Shown in pieces: positions 1 through 10,098 of a DNA stretch of 64,000 bases. This stretch comes from Calothrix sp. C42_A2020_038 (GTDB lineage: Bacteria; Cyanobacteriota; Cyanobacteriia; Cyanobacteriales; Nostocaceae). The notes below the pieces were generated by a model. That model did not search any database. It was not told the DNA's origin and worked only from the letters and a program-made list of their open reading frames with translations. Within the stretch, counting starts at the first letter, position 1. Every line of letters begins with the position of its first letter. Location: NCBI GenBank assembly GCA_015272395.1, contig JACYLQ010000045.1:1-64000 (forward strand), given 5' to 3'. The translations under genes and the position numbers were made by a program.

Positions 1-90
1 TTCTTTATTGGGGCAGTCTGTAAGCCTGCCTGGAGGTTCGGGTTATTTGTGTTGCGATCTCAGCACAGATCGCTCAGGGCTACTGAAAAG

Positions 91-110
91 CCCCGCCCTT
101 AAGGGCGGGG
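91..110. repeat. Perfect 20-bp GC-rich palindrome
   Basis: CCCCGCCCTTAAGGGCGGGG is a perfect palindrome with 10-bp arms and no spacer. A one-base-pair variant occurs at 48170-48189. Hairpins of this kind are common at the ends of IS200/IS605-type elements in cyanobacteria. No tnpA or tnpB is recognisable here, so it may be a leftover end or simply a terminator-like hairpin. Confidence 0.5.
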
Positions 111-424
111 GTTAGCTTACTTTACCTATTGGGCTGCTTCGTATCCTGCATCTAAGGTTAAGTATTTGAAAGGCGCCACTGACACTCGAATATGACTATA
201 AGTTACCTAGAAATCCTGATTTTGACGGCAAACACCACTTAGGGTTTACGGTTGACGCGAATTACTTACAGTATTATTTCTCATACATTAGACGAAGTGA
301 AATAAACAAATTGCGAGCGAATAAGGTACTGCATGAGGAGAATCTGGATAACCGTCCTAAATATTGTTCGGGAAACCACCCTTCATGGACAGCCTACACA
401 GGCTCAGTATATATATCAGCATAG
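110..424 (+). pseudogene. Decayed reading frame upstream of dnaK
   Basis: Two adjacent open stretches look like parts of one broken gene. The first runs to a TGA near 191 and includes residues KVKYLKGATDTRI. The second is open from 170 to the TAG at 422-424 (84 codons, no good start) and includes LEYDYKLPRNPDFDG and the C-terminal GNHPSWTAYTGSVYISA. The residue mix is protein-like, rich in Tyr and charged residues, and the frame change lies at about 170-190. I do not recognise the family. It occupies most of the dnaK upstream region, so the dnaK promoter probably lies between 425 and 560. Confidence 0.35.
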
Positions 425-564
425 TTATGGGTTTTTAACCTAAAAAAGCCAAAACTAAAGGTTTAAAGTGCTGAACTGACTGCCTAATCAACTCAGTTGG
501 TTCAAAATTCTCGCCGTATTACGTCCACTTATTAGTTTGTAGTTACACGGAGCCAGCACCTACA

Positions 565-2475
565 ATGGCAAAAGTAGTTGGAATAGACTTAGGAACAACT
601 AATTCCTGCGTGGCAGTCATGGAAGGTGGTAAACCCACGGTTATTGCTAACGCTGAAGGTTTTCGTACCACTCCCTCGGTTGTCGCGTTTGCAAAAAATG
701 GCGACCGCTTGGTTGGTCAAATTGCTAAACGCCAAGCGGTGATGAACCCCGAAAACACTTTTTATTCTGTAAAACGCTTCATCGGGCGTCGCTTCGATGA
801 GGTTACAAATGAAGCTACTGAAGTCTCATATAAAGTTTTACAAAGCGGTGGAAACGTTAAATTAGATTGTCCTGCGGCAGGTAAGCAATTTGCACCTGAA
901 GAAATCAGCGCGCAAGTTCTTCGTAAACTAGTTGAAGATGCTAGTAAATATTTGGGTGAAACAGTTACCCAAGCTGTAATTACAGTACCCGCATATTTTA
1001 ACGACTCACAGCGTCAAGCCACTAAAGACGCAGGTAAAATCGCAGGTATCGAAGTACTACGGATTATTAATGAACCTACAGCCGCATCATTGGCATATGG
1101 TTTTGATAAGAAGAATAACGAAACTATCCTTGTGTTTGACCTTGGTGGTGGTACGTTTGACGTATCCGTTCTTGAGGTAGGTGACGGTGTATTTGAAGTA
1201 CTTGCAACTTCTGGTGATACCCACCTAGGTGGTGACGACTTTGATAAAAAAATCGTTGATTACCTCGCTGAAGAGTTTCGCAAAGCTGAAGGTATTGACC
1301 TACGTAAGGATAGACAAGCACTACAGCGTCTAACCGAAGCAGCAGAAAAGGCAAAAATCGAGCTTTCAAGTGTTACTCAAGCAGAAATAAACCTACCTTT
1401 TATTACTGCTACACAAGATGGTCCAAAGCACCTTGATATGACGCTAACGCGCGCCAGATTTGAGGAACTTTGTTCGGGCTTGATCGACCGTTGCCGTGTT
1501 CCAGTTGAAAATGCACTGCGTGATGCAAAACTCAGCAAGGGCGATATTGATGAGGTTGTATTAGTGGGTGGTTCGACTCGTATCCCCGCCATACAACAAT
1601 TAGTTAAGAATGCATTAGGTAAAGAACCTAACCAAACAGTAAACCCTGATGAAGTAGTAGCTGTTGGTGCTGCAATTCAAGCAGGTGTATTAGCTGGTGA
1701 TGTTACTGGCATATTGTTGTTAGACGTTACACCGTTATCTCTCGGTGTAGAAACCTTGGGTGGTGTAATGACCAAGATTATTCCTCGTAACACCACTATT
1801 CCTACCAAGAAGTCAGAAGTATTCTCCACCGCAGTTGATGGGCAAACAAACGTAGAAATTCACGTCCTCCAAGGTGAGCGTGAAATGTCTAACGACAACA
1901 AGAGTTTGGGAACTTTCCGTCTTGATGGAATTCCTCCTGCACCTCGTGGTGTTCCTCAAATTGAAGTTGTTTTCGATATCGATGCCAACGGTATCTTAAA
2001 TGTAACTGCAAAGGATAAGGGCACAGGTAAGGAACAGTCCATCAGTATTACTGGCGCCTCTACCCTTGACAAATCAGACGTTGAGCGCATGGTACGTGAT
2101 GCAGAGCAAAACGCATCTGCGGATAAAGAACGTCGCGAAAAAATTGACCGCAAGAACCAAGCTGACTCTTTGGCATACCAAGCAGAGAAGCAAATTCAAG
2201 AGCTTGGTGATAAAGTACCCGCAGCTGACAAAACCAAAGTTGAAGGTTTAGTCAAAGAACTCAAGGAAGCTGTTGCAAAAGAAGATGATGAGCAAATTAA
2301 GCGTTTAACTCCCGAATTGCAACAAGCTCTATTTGCAGTTGGTAGTAATATTTACCAACAGCAAGGTGATGCTGGTACAGGTGCCCCAGGACCTGGCGCT
2401 GGCTCTGCTGGTGGCGCCTCTTCTGGTGGTAGTGGCGACGACGTAATCGATGCGGATTTTACTGAATCTAAGTAA
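565..2475 (+). CDS. dnaK: Molecular chaperone DnaK (Hsp70)
   Basis: ATP-dependent Hsp70 chaperone that folds nascent and stress-damaged proteins in the cytosol with DnaJ and GrpE. At 636 aa it has the usual full length. The nucleotide-binding domain (about 1-385) shows the phosphate-1 motif GIDLGTTNS near residue 6, the phosphate-2 motif [12 protein letters not shown] near 191 and the adenosine motif [10 protein letters not shown] near 333. The linker and substrate-binding domain begin around [14 protein letters not shown] (about 389). The Gly-rich tail ends in [12 protein letters not shown], close to the EEVKD-type Hsp70 tail of bacteria. An ACGGAG ribosome-binding site precedes the ATG. Overall it resembles the main cyanobacterial housekeeping form (DnaK2-like); assigning the paralogue number would need a phylogeny. 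No CIRCE-type inverted repeat was seen upstream. A DnaJ-like gene lies 43 kb away, not in an operon. Confidence 0.97.
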   Translation: MAKVVGIDLGTTNSCVAVMEGGKPTVIANAEGFRTTPSVVAFAKNGDRLVGQIAKRQAVMNPENTFYSVKRFIGRRFDEVTNEATEVSYKVLQSGGNVKLDCPAAGKQFAPEEISAQVLRKLVEDASKYLGETVTQAVITVPAYFNDSQRQATKDAGKIAGIEVLRIINEPTAASLAYGFDKKNNETILVFDLGGGTFDVSVLEVGDGVFEVLATSGDTHLGGDDFDKKIVDYLAEEFRKAEGIDLRKDRQALQRLTEAAEKAKIELSSVTQAEINLPFITATQDGPKHLDMTLTRARFEELCSGLIDRCRVPVENALRDAKLSKGDIDEVVLVGGSTRIPAIQQLVKNALGKEPNQTVNPDEVVAVGAAIQAGVLAGDVTGILLLDVTPLSLGVETLGGVMTKIIPRNTTIPTKKSEVFSTAVDGQTNVEIHVLQGEREMSNDNKSLGTFRLDGIPPAPRGVPQIEVVFDIDANGILNVTAKDKGTGKEQSISITGASTLDKSDVERMVRDAEQNASADKERREKIDRKNQADSLAYQAEKQIQELGDKVPAADKTKVEGLVKELKEAVAKEDDEQIKRLTPELQQALFAVGSNIYQQQGDAGTGAPGPGAGSAGGASSGGSGDDVIDADFTESK

Positions 2476-2488
2476 TTCTATACTTACA

Positions 2489-2550
2489 TTCCCAGGCTCT
2501 ACCTGGGAAGAACCAAAACCCACACTAGCTTAAGTTGGTGTGGTTTTTAT
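2489..2550 (+). terminator. dnaK terminator region (two hairpins)
   Basis: Directly after the dnaK stop, TTCCCAGG pairs with CCTGGGAA (2489-2509). A second stem, AAAACCCACAC with GTGTGGTTTT (2515-2547, one bulge), runs into a T-rich tract. The second has the form of an intrinsic terminator. Confidence 0.65.
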
Positions 2551-2590
2551 TTTTGATTTTGTAAAGTAATTACCTCAAATCAGCATATTT

Positions 2591-2621
2591 AGTACTACTG
2601 GTTGAGTTAACCAGTAGTACT
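2591..2621. repeat. Perfect 13-bp inverted repeat
   Basis: AGTACTACTGGTT (2591-2603) and AACCAGTAGTACT (2609-2621) are perfect complements around the 5-base loop GAGTT. It lies 70 bp upstream of the next gene's start, after the dnaK terminator. It could be an operator or an RNA hairpin. There is no following T-run. Confidence 0.6.
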
Positions 2622-2691
2622 ACCAATCAAAAGCGGTATATATTTGGAGGGTTTACAAGTACAAACTTGGAACTGAATGTAGGAGATAAAA

Positions 2692-3342
2692 ATGGCATAT
2701 CCAATGGCGCCTTGGAATTTGCAGGGTTACGCAGTGCAAACTGTACATTTAATAGATACGAAGCATGTTCGTGGGTTAATTCCTTCTGAGTTTGAAATTT
2801 TTTCAGTTTTTCCTGGTAAAACAGTTGGTGGATTATATGTGTCTAACTATCAAGCTGGTTCAGTACTTGAATATAATGAATTGATTGTTATACCAGGTTT
2901 AGTCAAATATAAAGACAAGATCGGTGGTTGGGTATCACATATATATGTAGATAATCCTGATTCAGTTGCAGGTGGTCGAGAAATTTGGGGATTACCCAAA
3001 GAACTTGCTGATTTTACCTGGCTTGATAAGCGTGTCTTTGTACAACAAGCAGGTAAAACTGTTTTTAGCCTTGATTTTAATAAGCAAAGTTGGATGAATT
3101 GGCGCCTAACTTTGGGATGGTCAAGTTTTAGTACTAAAGAGAGAAATATACTATCTTTCCCATTTGGATTTGAATTCAATTTAGGTTTAATTAGTTCTAA
3201 ACTAGAAGTTCCGCATTCTAGTCCGTTTGCTTCTTTAAATTTAGGAGCGCCACTTTTAACAGCTTGGTGCAAGAATTTAAATTTGCGGGTTGATGCGCCA
3301 CAAATTGTAGGCAACTGTGCGGCTAATTACACTTACAGCTAA
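2692..3342 (+). CDS. Acetoacetate decarboxylase-like protein
   Basis: A 216-aa member of the acetoacetate decarboxylase (ADC) superfamily. The diagnostic stretch GREIWGLPKEL (residues 95-105) contains Glu97 and the lysine (Lys103) that in true ADC forms the Schiff base with the substrate. Many cyanobacterial members have no demonstrated decarboxylase activity, so the substrate is unknown. A strong AGGAGA ribosome-binding site lies 6-8 bases before the ATG. The gene stands alone, converges on the large WD-repeat gene and is separated from dnaK by terminator hairpins. No signal peptide or membrane segment is seen. Confidence is high for the fold, low for the reaction. Confidence 0.8.
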   Translation: MAYPMAPWNLQGYAVQTVHLIDTKHVRGLIPSEFEIFSVFPGKTVGGLYVSNYQAGSVLEYNELIVIPGLVKYKDKIGGWVSHIYVDNPDSVAGGREIWGLPKELADFTWLDKRVFVQQAGKTVFSLDFNKQSWMNWRLTLGWSSFSTKERNILSFPFGFEFNLGLISSKLEVPHSSPFASLNLGAPLLTAWCKNLNLRVDAPQIVGNCAANYTYS

Positions 3343-3402
3343 AATCCTGTCTACGAATGAGAGCGAATGTAACGGATAGGCAAATTTTAAGTTTCAATTA
3401 TT

Positions 3403-6400
3403 TTATCCACAAAGATTTTTATTCTCGTTGTTACCTTCTTGATTATTTTGTAAATAATCACGTACCCAATCACATCCACGTTGAAAGAGTTCTTTACGAC
3501 TTGGAGCTTTCCAATCAATATTTTCAATATTCCAAAGTTTGATTTTACCATCGTCCCCTGTTGATGCTAAGGTTTTACCATCAGGACTAAAGCTAACGCT
3601 GTAATTGGCGCCTAAATCACCTTCAAGAGTTTTGAGTAACACACCCTCACGACTCCATAAGCGCACAGTATAGTCGTCACTAGCAGAAGCAATGATTTTA
3701 CTGTCTGGACTAAAAGCAACACTACGAACTTTGTTATGATGTCCTTCAATAAAAATAGGAAAATTTTCAGTTTGATTTTTGTTTAAATTCCACAAAACGG
3801 CTCGATTGCTATGGCTACCAGCAACAAGCAATTGACCATCAGGACTAAAACTTAATGAAGTAAAACGGTCATTATTTCCTGATAATTTTGAAACTAATTT
3901 ACCACTACGGTTCCAAAAAACAATTTCATTAGCGTTGGTGCTAGCTGCAATTATTTTGTTATCAGGGCTAAAGCTAACATCAGAAAAAGTTTCACTATTA
4001 TCTGCCTTCAATACCTGCGTTAGTATACCTTCACGATTCCAGATTTTTACAGTACCATCCATACTGGCAGACGCAAGTAAACTACTATCACGACTGAAGC
4101 TTGCACCATAGACCCAATTCCCATGTATGAGTGTTTTCAGTAATTTACCATCACGTGTCCATAACCGCACAGTTTTATCTTCACTCGCTGAAGCTATAAC
4201 TTCACCATCTGGACTAAAAGCTACATCTAATATCCAGTCATTATGTCCAGTTAAAGTTTTTAAAAGTTTGCCGTCACGACTCCAGAGTTTAATGGTTTTA
4301 TCTGCACTCGCCGAAGCTAGTACTTGACTGTCTGGCGCCCAAGCTACACTCCATACTAATTCTTTTTGATGTGCTAGAATGGTTTTTTGTAAAATCGGCT
4401 CATATTTCCACAGTTTGGTAGTTTTATCACCCCCTGCGGTAGCCATTATTCGAGCATCAAGACTGAAGCTAATATCATTTAAGTCAGATTTGTGACCCTT
4501 AAAGCTATTAATTAAATTACCATCACGGCTCCACAATTTGAATTTTTTATCATCACTTGCTGTGGCAATCATTAAATTATTTGGGCTAAAAGCAACACTT
4601 TTAATAGTATTAGTATGTGCTTCAATACTGTGCATTAATTTACCATCTTGAGTTCGCCAAAGTTTCATAGTACGGTCGCTTCCACCACCAACTGATGCCA
4701 AAATCTCATTATTAGGACTGAAAGCGATACTGTAAATCCAATCCTTGTGTCCTGTTAGAGTTCTTATTAGTTTGCCACGTGCATCCCAAATTTTTACACT
4801 TTTATCGGTACCACTTGATGCAATCATTTTTCCGTTCGGGCTAAAGTGTACATCTAACACTTTATCTTCGTGCGCTTCCCAACTTTGAAGTAATTGTCCA
4901 TCGATACTCCAAAGTTTAATGGTTCTGTCTTCGTTGGCAGAAGCAATTGTCCCATTCGGACTAAAGCTAAGAGATAAAATCGCTGGTAATTGGGACTTGT
5001 TTTCTTTTAAAACCAGTATTTCTTTACCTTTACGGTTCCAAAGTCTAATTGTACCATCGGCGCCACTTGAGGCAATGATTTGACCATCTGGGCTAAAAGC
5101 AACATCAGTAACAAGCGATGTATGTCCCCAAAGAGTATGAAGTAACTTACCTTTAGTATTCCACAAAATTACTGTATGGTCAGCACTTGCTGTAGCTATA
5201 ATTTGATTATCAATATTAGTATCAGGGCTGAAGCTAACTGCTAAAACTTCATTTTTGTGACCTTGCAAGCGATTCTTTTCTTCAATTCCATAGACAGCTT
5301 GACGTAACAAATCCTCGATTTGCTTTTCAAGAATAGATGGTACTTTCGTCCAGCGTAGTTGGTAAGTTGCTTTTAGACTATTAATCAAACTATCGAAACG
5401 ATTATCTAATAAGAATAATGCTTCTGAAGCAGAATTTAATGCTTCAATATTAGCAATTTCTGCTTGTTTTTTCTGAGAAGCTGTTTGTAGTCCAAAATAT
5501 AATGTACCGACAGTTAAAACACTAACAATAATGCTTGTTGCAATTGCTAAGTTACGTTGACGTTTAAGAGAGCGATTTAGTTTATCTTTAGTACGTCTGA
5601 TTTGTGCTTCAGCATACTTTCGCTGCTCTTTGACTAGCTTACTTTCTTCAATCTCAGTTGCCTGTTGTGATTGGCGAATAAAAGTTACGAGATAGTCATG
5701 CACTAATTGATAAGCATCAGTAGGATCTTGAGGTATTTTTAATACTAAATTTGACCTCACTAAAATTTCTAAAATTATATCTAATTTGACAATTATTTCA
5801 TTGTCAGTATTTTCTAAATCTTTTGCTAATTCTGTCTTTGTTTTCAGCGGACGTAAGCCGTTTTCATCAGTTAGTAAATATAATATAATTCGAGCCGCGC
5901 GTTCATTTTCTAAACCACAATCTTGGATAACCTCTTCTAAAAAACGTTCAACTAGTTTTTCTTTTGGTCCACGTAAGTGATACTGTTCTAAGGTAGTAAT
6001 TTCTTCAGTTTCAAGTTGTGTACCAACTATTTGTAACTCAATTGGACGTATATCATTATGTTCACGAGCTAAATCTTTTAATAGTTCATCGATTAATGGT
6101 TCTTCTAAGGATAAGTGTGTTTTATTATTTAAACTTTGTAAAAATAATTTAGCATGTATTTTAGTCAAGTTACCTAAATAATAAAGAATTTTGTTATCAA
6201 GAATATTATTACTAATTACATCAAAATTAATCAGACGATTATTACATTCTAGTAAATAGTGTAAATAATCTTCTCGTAATGACAAAATAACTTTAATATA
6301 TGGTATATGTAAACAATCGCGAAGAAACTTATAAAAAATATAACGTGTACGCGAATCTTGATTAATGACAAAAAATTCTTCTAATTGGTCAAAGATTAAA

Positions 6401-8412
6401 ACAATTAGAAGGTTATGCTCAACACATATTTTAAGATGGTCAAGAATCGACTTCATACCGTGGTTGTCTCCAACCAAAAAATAATGATTAGATTCTTTGA
6501 GTTTAATTTGTGAAGGTCGTTCGATGTGTATTTCTCCAGCAATAAATGAAATTCCCGCTTGTTCAATATGTGGTTGTGAAGGAGATAGTTCACAAGCCCA
6601 ATTACCTGTATCATTAAGCGCAGTATATAATCTTTTACTAAACTCCCCCATCCAGTCAGTATAAACTTGTAATAATACAGGTACAACATCGCGTGTTCCA
6701 ATTGGTTTTTGTTTTAATGCAGGAATCAAACCTGCTTGTAAAATCGAACTTTTACCAACACCCGACTGCCCGTGAATTACCGTCAACTTATAATCATGTC
6801 GTCCCATGCGCTTGCGAAGATTTTCAATATCTTGCTGTCTACCTGATTCAGTAATTTCGGGGGCAATACTTCCTTTGTGTTCTACTTTAACCAAACCAGG
6901 ATTAGCAATTTGTTGCTTTGGTTGTAGTCTACCAGCACCAATAAACGCGCGAAAAGCATACTGCTGCTGAATTGAACGTTGTAGCTGTTTAATTGAAAAA
7001 GCTGTCAGATATTCACCTAATTGAAAGTAGCTATCGTGTAACTTGCCCAAAATTGAAATATACAGCTGTGGGTCATACTGAGGTTTAGTATCAACACGAG
7101 CAGTTTCAAAGATAGTAATTGCATCTTCGACTTCACCCAGTGCTAACAGCGACCGACCTAATGCATACAAATACCAACCTTGATGGTATGACATTTCCCA
7201 GTCTAAATCCGCTTTGAGTTCAGCAGAAGTTGATGATGCATTAGAAATTGCTTGTTTAGCATGATTCAAAATCTCTAAAGCTGTTTTTGCAGCTTGCTGT
7301 GCAGGTATGAACTGATACTTTGCTAAATACACCTCTGCAAAAAAACCGTATACGCGAGCCAGTTTAAACTCATCTGCATATTGTAAATGTAAACTTAATG
7401 CTCTTTGTGCCAAAGTTTCCAACTCATTCCAATATTCAAGACGCTGTAGCACCCCGCCTAAAGCATTGATAAAATTTGCTACTAAATCTAAGCGATTGGC
7501 TTGTTCAAAAGATTGAATACATTGCTGGAAATAGCTTTTAGCCTTTTCACAAGCTTGCTTATACTCGGAACGGTGTAGCATAGCATATGTTCGCCACCAT
7601 AATCCTAGGCAATACAGTAAACAACCTTGACGGATTAACAATTTTGAATCTTCTATTTCATGGGGGTTTTCTGCTTGTTTTTGCAAAAGTATTAAGCTAT
7701 GTTCATAATACTGGCGTGATTGTTCCATCGAAGCATGTACGTCAAGACCGAGAACAAATTGTAAACAAGCTTCGATTTCGGGGTCTAAGTTAACGCAGCG
7801 TTTTTGTAACTCTTGCCAAGCAAACTCTAACTCATGCCGCCTTGAGGAACCAACTTGTAAATTGAATGTGGTGTTATCAATAAAGCGACCAGAACCAGCG
7901 TCGAGGACTTTTGCAAATACTTCCGCAGCAGTAGTTTGAATTAGTTCGATTAAGCTGCTAGTTGAAAGGGTGAATTCAACAGTAATTGACCAACTATATA
8001 AGTCGGGAGCCTCACGCATGAAGTTTTGCAGTACTTTGTCTGTAACCCAAAATACTACAGGGAAGTGAAAGTTTTTTCTAAACTCTTCGCGTACTTGGTT
8101 TGCAGCATAAAGCATTTGTTTGATTGCAGTCACTGATTCCAAACCATATACAAATACAGTTGGAAAATTGTTAATTTTTGGTTTTGCACCAAGCAAATTA
8201 AAAATGCTTAGATACAGCTTTCTGGTCGAAGGTTCAAGAACTACTTCGTAAAATTCGACCAAATGCGATTCTTTCAGTTCTTGAACTAATTGCCGACGTA
8301 AACTAACAGCATTACAACGCGCTAAAATCAGGGAGAATTCGCCACGAGACATTGAAATAGCCCAAGCTAGTTCTTCCAACGAATCTTGATTATTAATATC
8401 GAGATTATGCAT
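3403..8412 (-). CDS. TPR / STAND-type NTPase / 14-WD40-repeat membrane protein
   Basis: A 1669-aa multidomain protein. Residues 1-150 form an uncharacterised domain (AWAISMSRGEFSLILARCN, later HFPVVFWVTDKVLQNF) seen at the front of many large cyanobacterial signalling proteins. TPR-like helical repeats follow (about 200-480). The NTPase (about 525-830) has Walker A GQSGVGKS at 548-555 and a Walker B-like LIVLIFDQLEE with Asp675, as in novel STAND (nSTAND1-type) ATPases. A predicted membrane segment (about 954-974, LAIATSIIVSVLTVGTLYFG) is followed by 14 WD40 repeats (about 1040-1640), enough for two seven-bladed propellers. STAND proteins are ligand-triggered switches in which the repeat domain senses and the NTPase oligomerises. 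Here the effector would be the N-terminal domain. The upstream ATPase gene is on the same strand, 264 bp away. Ligand and output are unknown. Confidence 0.9.
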   Translation of the reverse strand: MHNLDINNQDSLEELAWAISMSRGEFSLILARCNAVSLRRQLVQELKESHLVEFYEVVLEPSTRKLYLSIFNLLGAKPKINNFPTVFVYGLESVTAIKQMLYAANQVREEFRKNFHFPVVFWVTDKVLQNFMREAPDLYSWSITVEFTLSTSSLIELIQTTAAEVFAKVLDAGSGRFIDNTTFNLQVGSSRRHELEFAWQELQKRCVNLDPEIEACLQFVLGLDVHASMEQSRQYYEHSLILLQKQAENPHEIEDSKLLIRQGCLLYCLGLWWRTYAMLHRSEYKQACEKAKSYFQQCIQSFEQANRLDLVANFINALGGVLQRLEYWNELETLAQRALSLHLQYADEFKLARVYGFFAEVYLAKYQFIPAQQAAKTALEILNHAKQAISNASSTSAELKADLDWEMSYHQGWYLYALGRSLLALGEVEDAITIFETARVDTKPQYDPQLYISILGKLHDSYFQLGEYLTAFSIKQLQRSIQQQYAFRAFIGAGRLQPKQQIANPGLVKVEHKGSIAPEITESGRQQDIENLRKRMGRHDYKLTVIHGQSGVGKSSILQAGLIPALKQKPIGTRDVVPVLLQVYTDWMGEFSKRLYTALNDTGNWACELSPSQPHIEQAGISFIAGEIHIERPSQIKLKESNHYFLVGDNHGMKSILDHLKICVEHNLLIVLIFDQLEEFFVINQDSRTRYIFYKFLRDCLHIPYIKVILSLREDYLHYLLECNNRLINFDVISNNILDNKILYYLGNLTKIHAKLFLQSLNNKTHLSLEEPLIDELLKDLAREHNDIRPIELQIVGTQLETEEITTLEQYHLRGPKEKLVERFLEEVIQDCGLENERAARIILYLLTDENGLRPLKTKTELAKDLENTDNEIIVKLDIILEILVRSNLVLKIPQDPTDAYQLVHDYLVTFIRQSQQATEIEESKLVKEQRKYAEAQIRRTKDKLNRSLKRQRNLAIATSIIVSVLTVGTLYFGLQTASQKKQAEIANIEALNSASEALFLLDNRFDSLINSLKATYQLRWTKVPSILEKQIEDLLRQAVYGIEEKNRLQGHKNEVLAVSFSPDTNIDNQIIATASADHTVILWNTKGKLLHTLWGHTSLVTDVAFSPDGQIIASSGADGTIRLWNRKGKEILVLKENKSQLPAILSLSFSPNGTIASANEDRTIKLWSIDGQLLQSWEAHEDKVLDVHFSPNGKMIASSGTDKSVKIWDARGKLIRTLTGHKDWIYSIAFSPNNEILASVGGGSDRTMKLWRTQDGKLMHSIEAHTNTIKSVAFSPNNLMIATASDDKKFKLWSRDGNLINSFKGHKSDLNDISFSLDARIMATAGGDKTTKLWKYEPILQKTILAHQKELVWSVAWAPDSQVLASASADKTIKLWSRDGKLLKTLTGHNDWILDVAFSPDGEVIASASEDKTVRLWTRDGKLLKTLIHGNWVYGASFSRDSSLLASASMDGTVKIWNREGILTQVLKADNSETFSDVSFSPDNKIIAASTNANEIVFWNRSGKLVSKLSGNNDRFTSLSFSPDGQLLVAGSHSNRAVLWNLNKNQTENFPIFIEGHHNKVRSVAFSPDSKIIASASDDYTVRLWSREGVLLKTLEGDLGANYSVSFSPDGKTLASTGDDGKIKLWNIENIDWKAPSRKELFQRGCDWVRDYLQNNQEGNNENKNLCG

Positions 8413-8676
8413 ATTTAACGTGCTGAGTTAGAAGTACTAATTAGAAATATATATTTGAAATGTGTATATAAAGTGCTGAGTGTAAAGTTGAATATACTTT
8501 GTACTCAGCAATGTTAGAGAATGTTTTTGATCCACCATTATCCTCCTTAATAAGGGAGACTTTGATTTGAATTCCCCCTTTAGGAGGGGTAGTCGGAGAT
8601 CAACGAGTATCTAAAATCACAGCAAACCACTTTTGAAACAACCTCTTAGGTATACGACAGTCGCAGGAACTCTCTA

Positions 8677-10098
8677 TCATTCAGAACTATATAGTTCGGG
8701 CGCCTGTGCCAAAATAGGGTTAATGTCAAACCAAAAACCTTGTTGGTCACAGTATTCATATACCAAGCGACTGTGAATTAACTTACGATAGTCTTGATCG
8801 CCTTTAACTTGTTTGCGTTTGCTGACCTGACGCAATAGTTCCCATTCATCGTCGGTAATTCCTAAATTCATTTCATTACAACGGGATGCAATCAGGGTTT
8901 TTAGTGTTGTTCCTGATAATGGTAGTTTACGGTCTTTTTTAATCCATTCGCATAGTATACGTAGCAGTTCTCGCACGTGACCGCCGCTAAATAAGCATAA
9001 CTGCTCTATAGTTTGTTGTGTGTCAAATATCAGAGCGATTAGTTCTGGTGTTGGTTCGGGTTGTTGAGATGGGAAAGCGCGCGTTATGACCATTTTTTGC
9101 ATCAAGTACATTCCTTGATTACAGATGCTGCCATCACGCTGACGTACTGGTACCATTGGCAAAACTTTGGGATGAACTGGAAAACGGTCTAACAAACGAC
9201 CAAAGTCGTCTGAAAATCTTAGTGACAATGGCATTGTGTACACGACATGGCATTGCAACTGACGTAACTGTTCACCTCGGTCTATGAATAGGTATTCAGC
9301 TTGAGGGCGTCCCCATGACTTACGTCCGGTTTCAACTCGGTCTAGGTTATCGACAATAACCACTAAGCCGCATTTACCTAATTGCTTAAGCTGTTGTTTG
9401 GCTGGTTCGAGCAATTCTTGGTTGATGAATTCCAAAATACTCTTGGTTTGAGGTTCAAGGTATTCGCGTAACTTACTACGAACATCTGGGCTATCTTTGG
9501 CTTTCGCAGTGATTTTACCGATGCCTGGTGCAATGACTGTTACACCTTGTTTTTGTGCCTTGATTTCTCCCACTCCAGGTACTTTTGCAGATACCTCACC
9601 TTCTGTATTAATAGATATATCACCTATACCCAATAGGGAAAGTTCTGCATCAACCGAAACTTCAGGCATCAACAATTGTGCGGCGCCTTTTAGAATTTTC
9701 TTTAAACCCCTAGGTTCAGGAAGTTCTAATTTCTTTAAACCTTCAAGACTTTCGCAGACTCGACGTGCAATTGCAAGCATGATGTCAGAAATATCCACAT
9801 CATCTATTTCTAAATCTTGGGTAGACTCAAAATAAACGACATGAAATCCTGCATCTTCTAGTTCAGCTTTTAAGCGTAAGAGTTCGGTTGTTTTGCCACA
9901 ACCAATATGCCCTGTAAATAAACCACATGTAGGTTCATCTGGAGAAAAATAGGTAATATCGTTTTTTAGCTCCTCAATTATCTTACCACCACGTACTTTG
10001 GCAAAATCTATGTAATATTGCCTATCATGAGGGTCACTTACTACTATCGTTTTGCTAGGGTTACAGGCGTTAGCAAATTTTTGTAAGTCCACGTTCAT
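8677..10098 (-). CDS. P-loop ATPase, KAP/AAA-like
   Basis: A 473-aa ATPase. Walker A is GHIGCGKT (63-70) and Walker B VVIVDNLDRV with Asp250, followed by a C-terminal winged-helix-like stretch. The opening DPHDRQYYIDFAKVRGG and the spacing of the motifs match cyanobacterial 'ATP-binding protein' genes that sit beside WD40/STAND genes. Residues about 150-198 form an unusual insertion with a repeated pattern (GIGDIS, PGVGEIKA, PGIGKITA), likely a small beta structure between the Walker motifs. No transmembrane segment is evident. It lies 264 bp upstream of the STAND/WD40 gene on the same strand, so the two are probably co-transcribed and could act together as sensor and switch, which is inference. 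The ATG is preceded by GGGGAGGTGGT-like purine-rich sequence. Confidence 0.8.
   Translation of the reverse strand: MNVDLQKFANACNPSKTIVVSDPHDRQYYIDFAKVRGGKIIEELKNDITYFSPDEPTCGLFTGHIGCGKTTELLRLKAELEDAGFHVVYFESTQDLEIDDVDISDIMLAIARRVCESLEGLKKLELPEPRGLKKILKGAAQLLMPEVSVDAELSLLGIGDISINTEGEVSAKVPGVGEIKAQKQGVTVIAPGIGKITAKAKDSPDVRSKLREYLEPQTKSILEFINQELLEPAKQQLKQLGKCGLVVIVDNLDRVETGRKSWGRPQAEYLFIDRGEQLRQLQCHVVYTMPLSLRFSDDFGRLLDRFPVHPKVLPMVPVRQRDGSICNQGMYLMQKMVITRAFPSQQPEPTPELIALIFDTQQTIEQLCLFSGGHVRELLRILCEWIKKDRKLPLSGTTLKTLIASRCNEMNLGITDDEWELLRQVSKRKQVKGDQDYRKLIHSRLVYEYCDQQGFWFDINPILAQAPELYSSE

Noticed and set aside
1124-1369. Antisense frames inside dnaK and other conserved genes, including long ones in murJ (18432-19022) and modC
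   Set aside because: They lie fully opposite strongly conserved coding sequence and have no protein-family resemblance; they mirror the codon use of the real gene.
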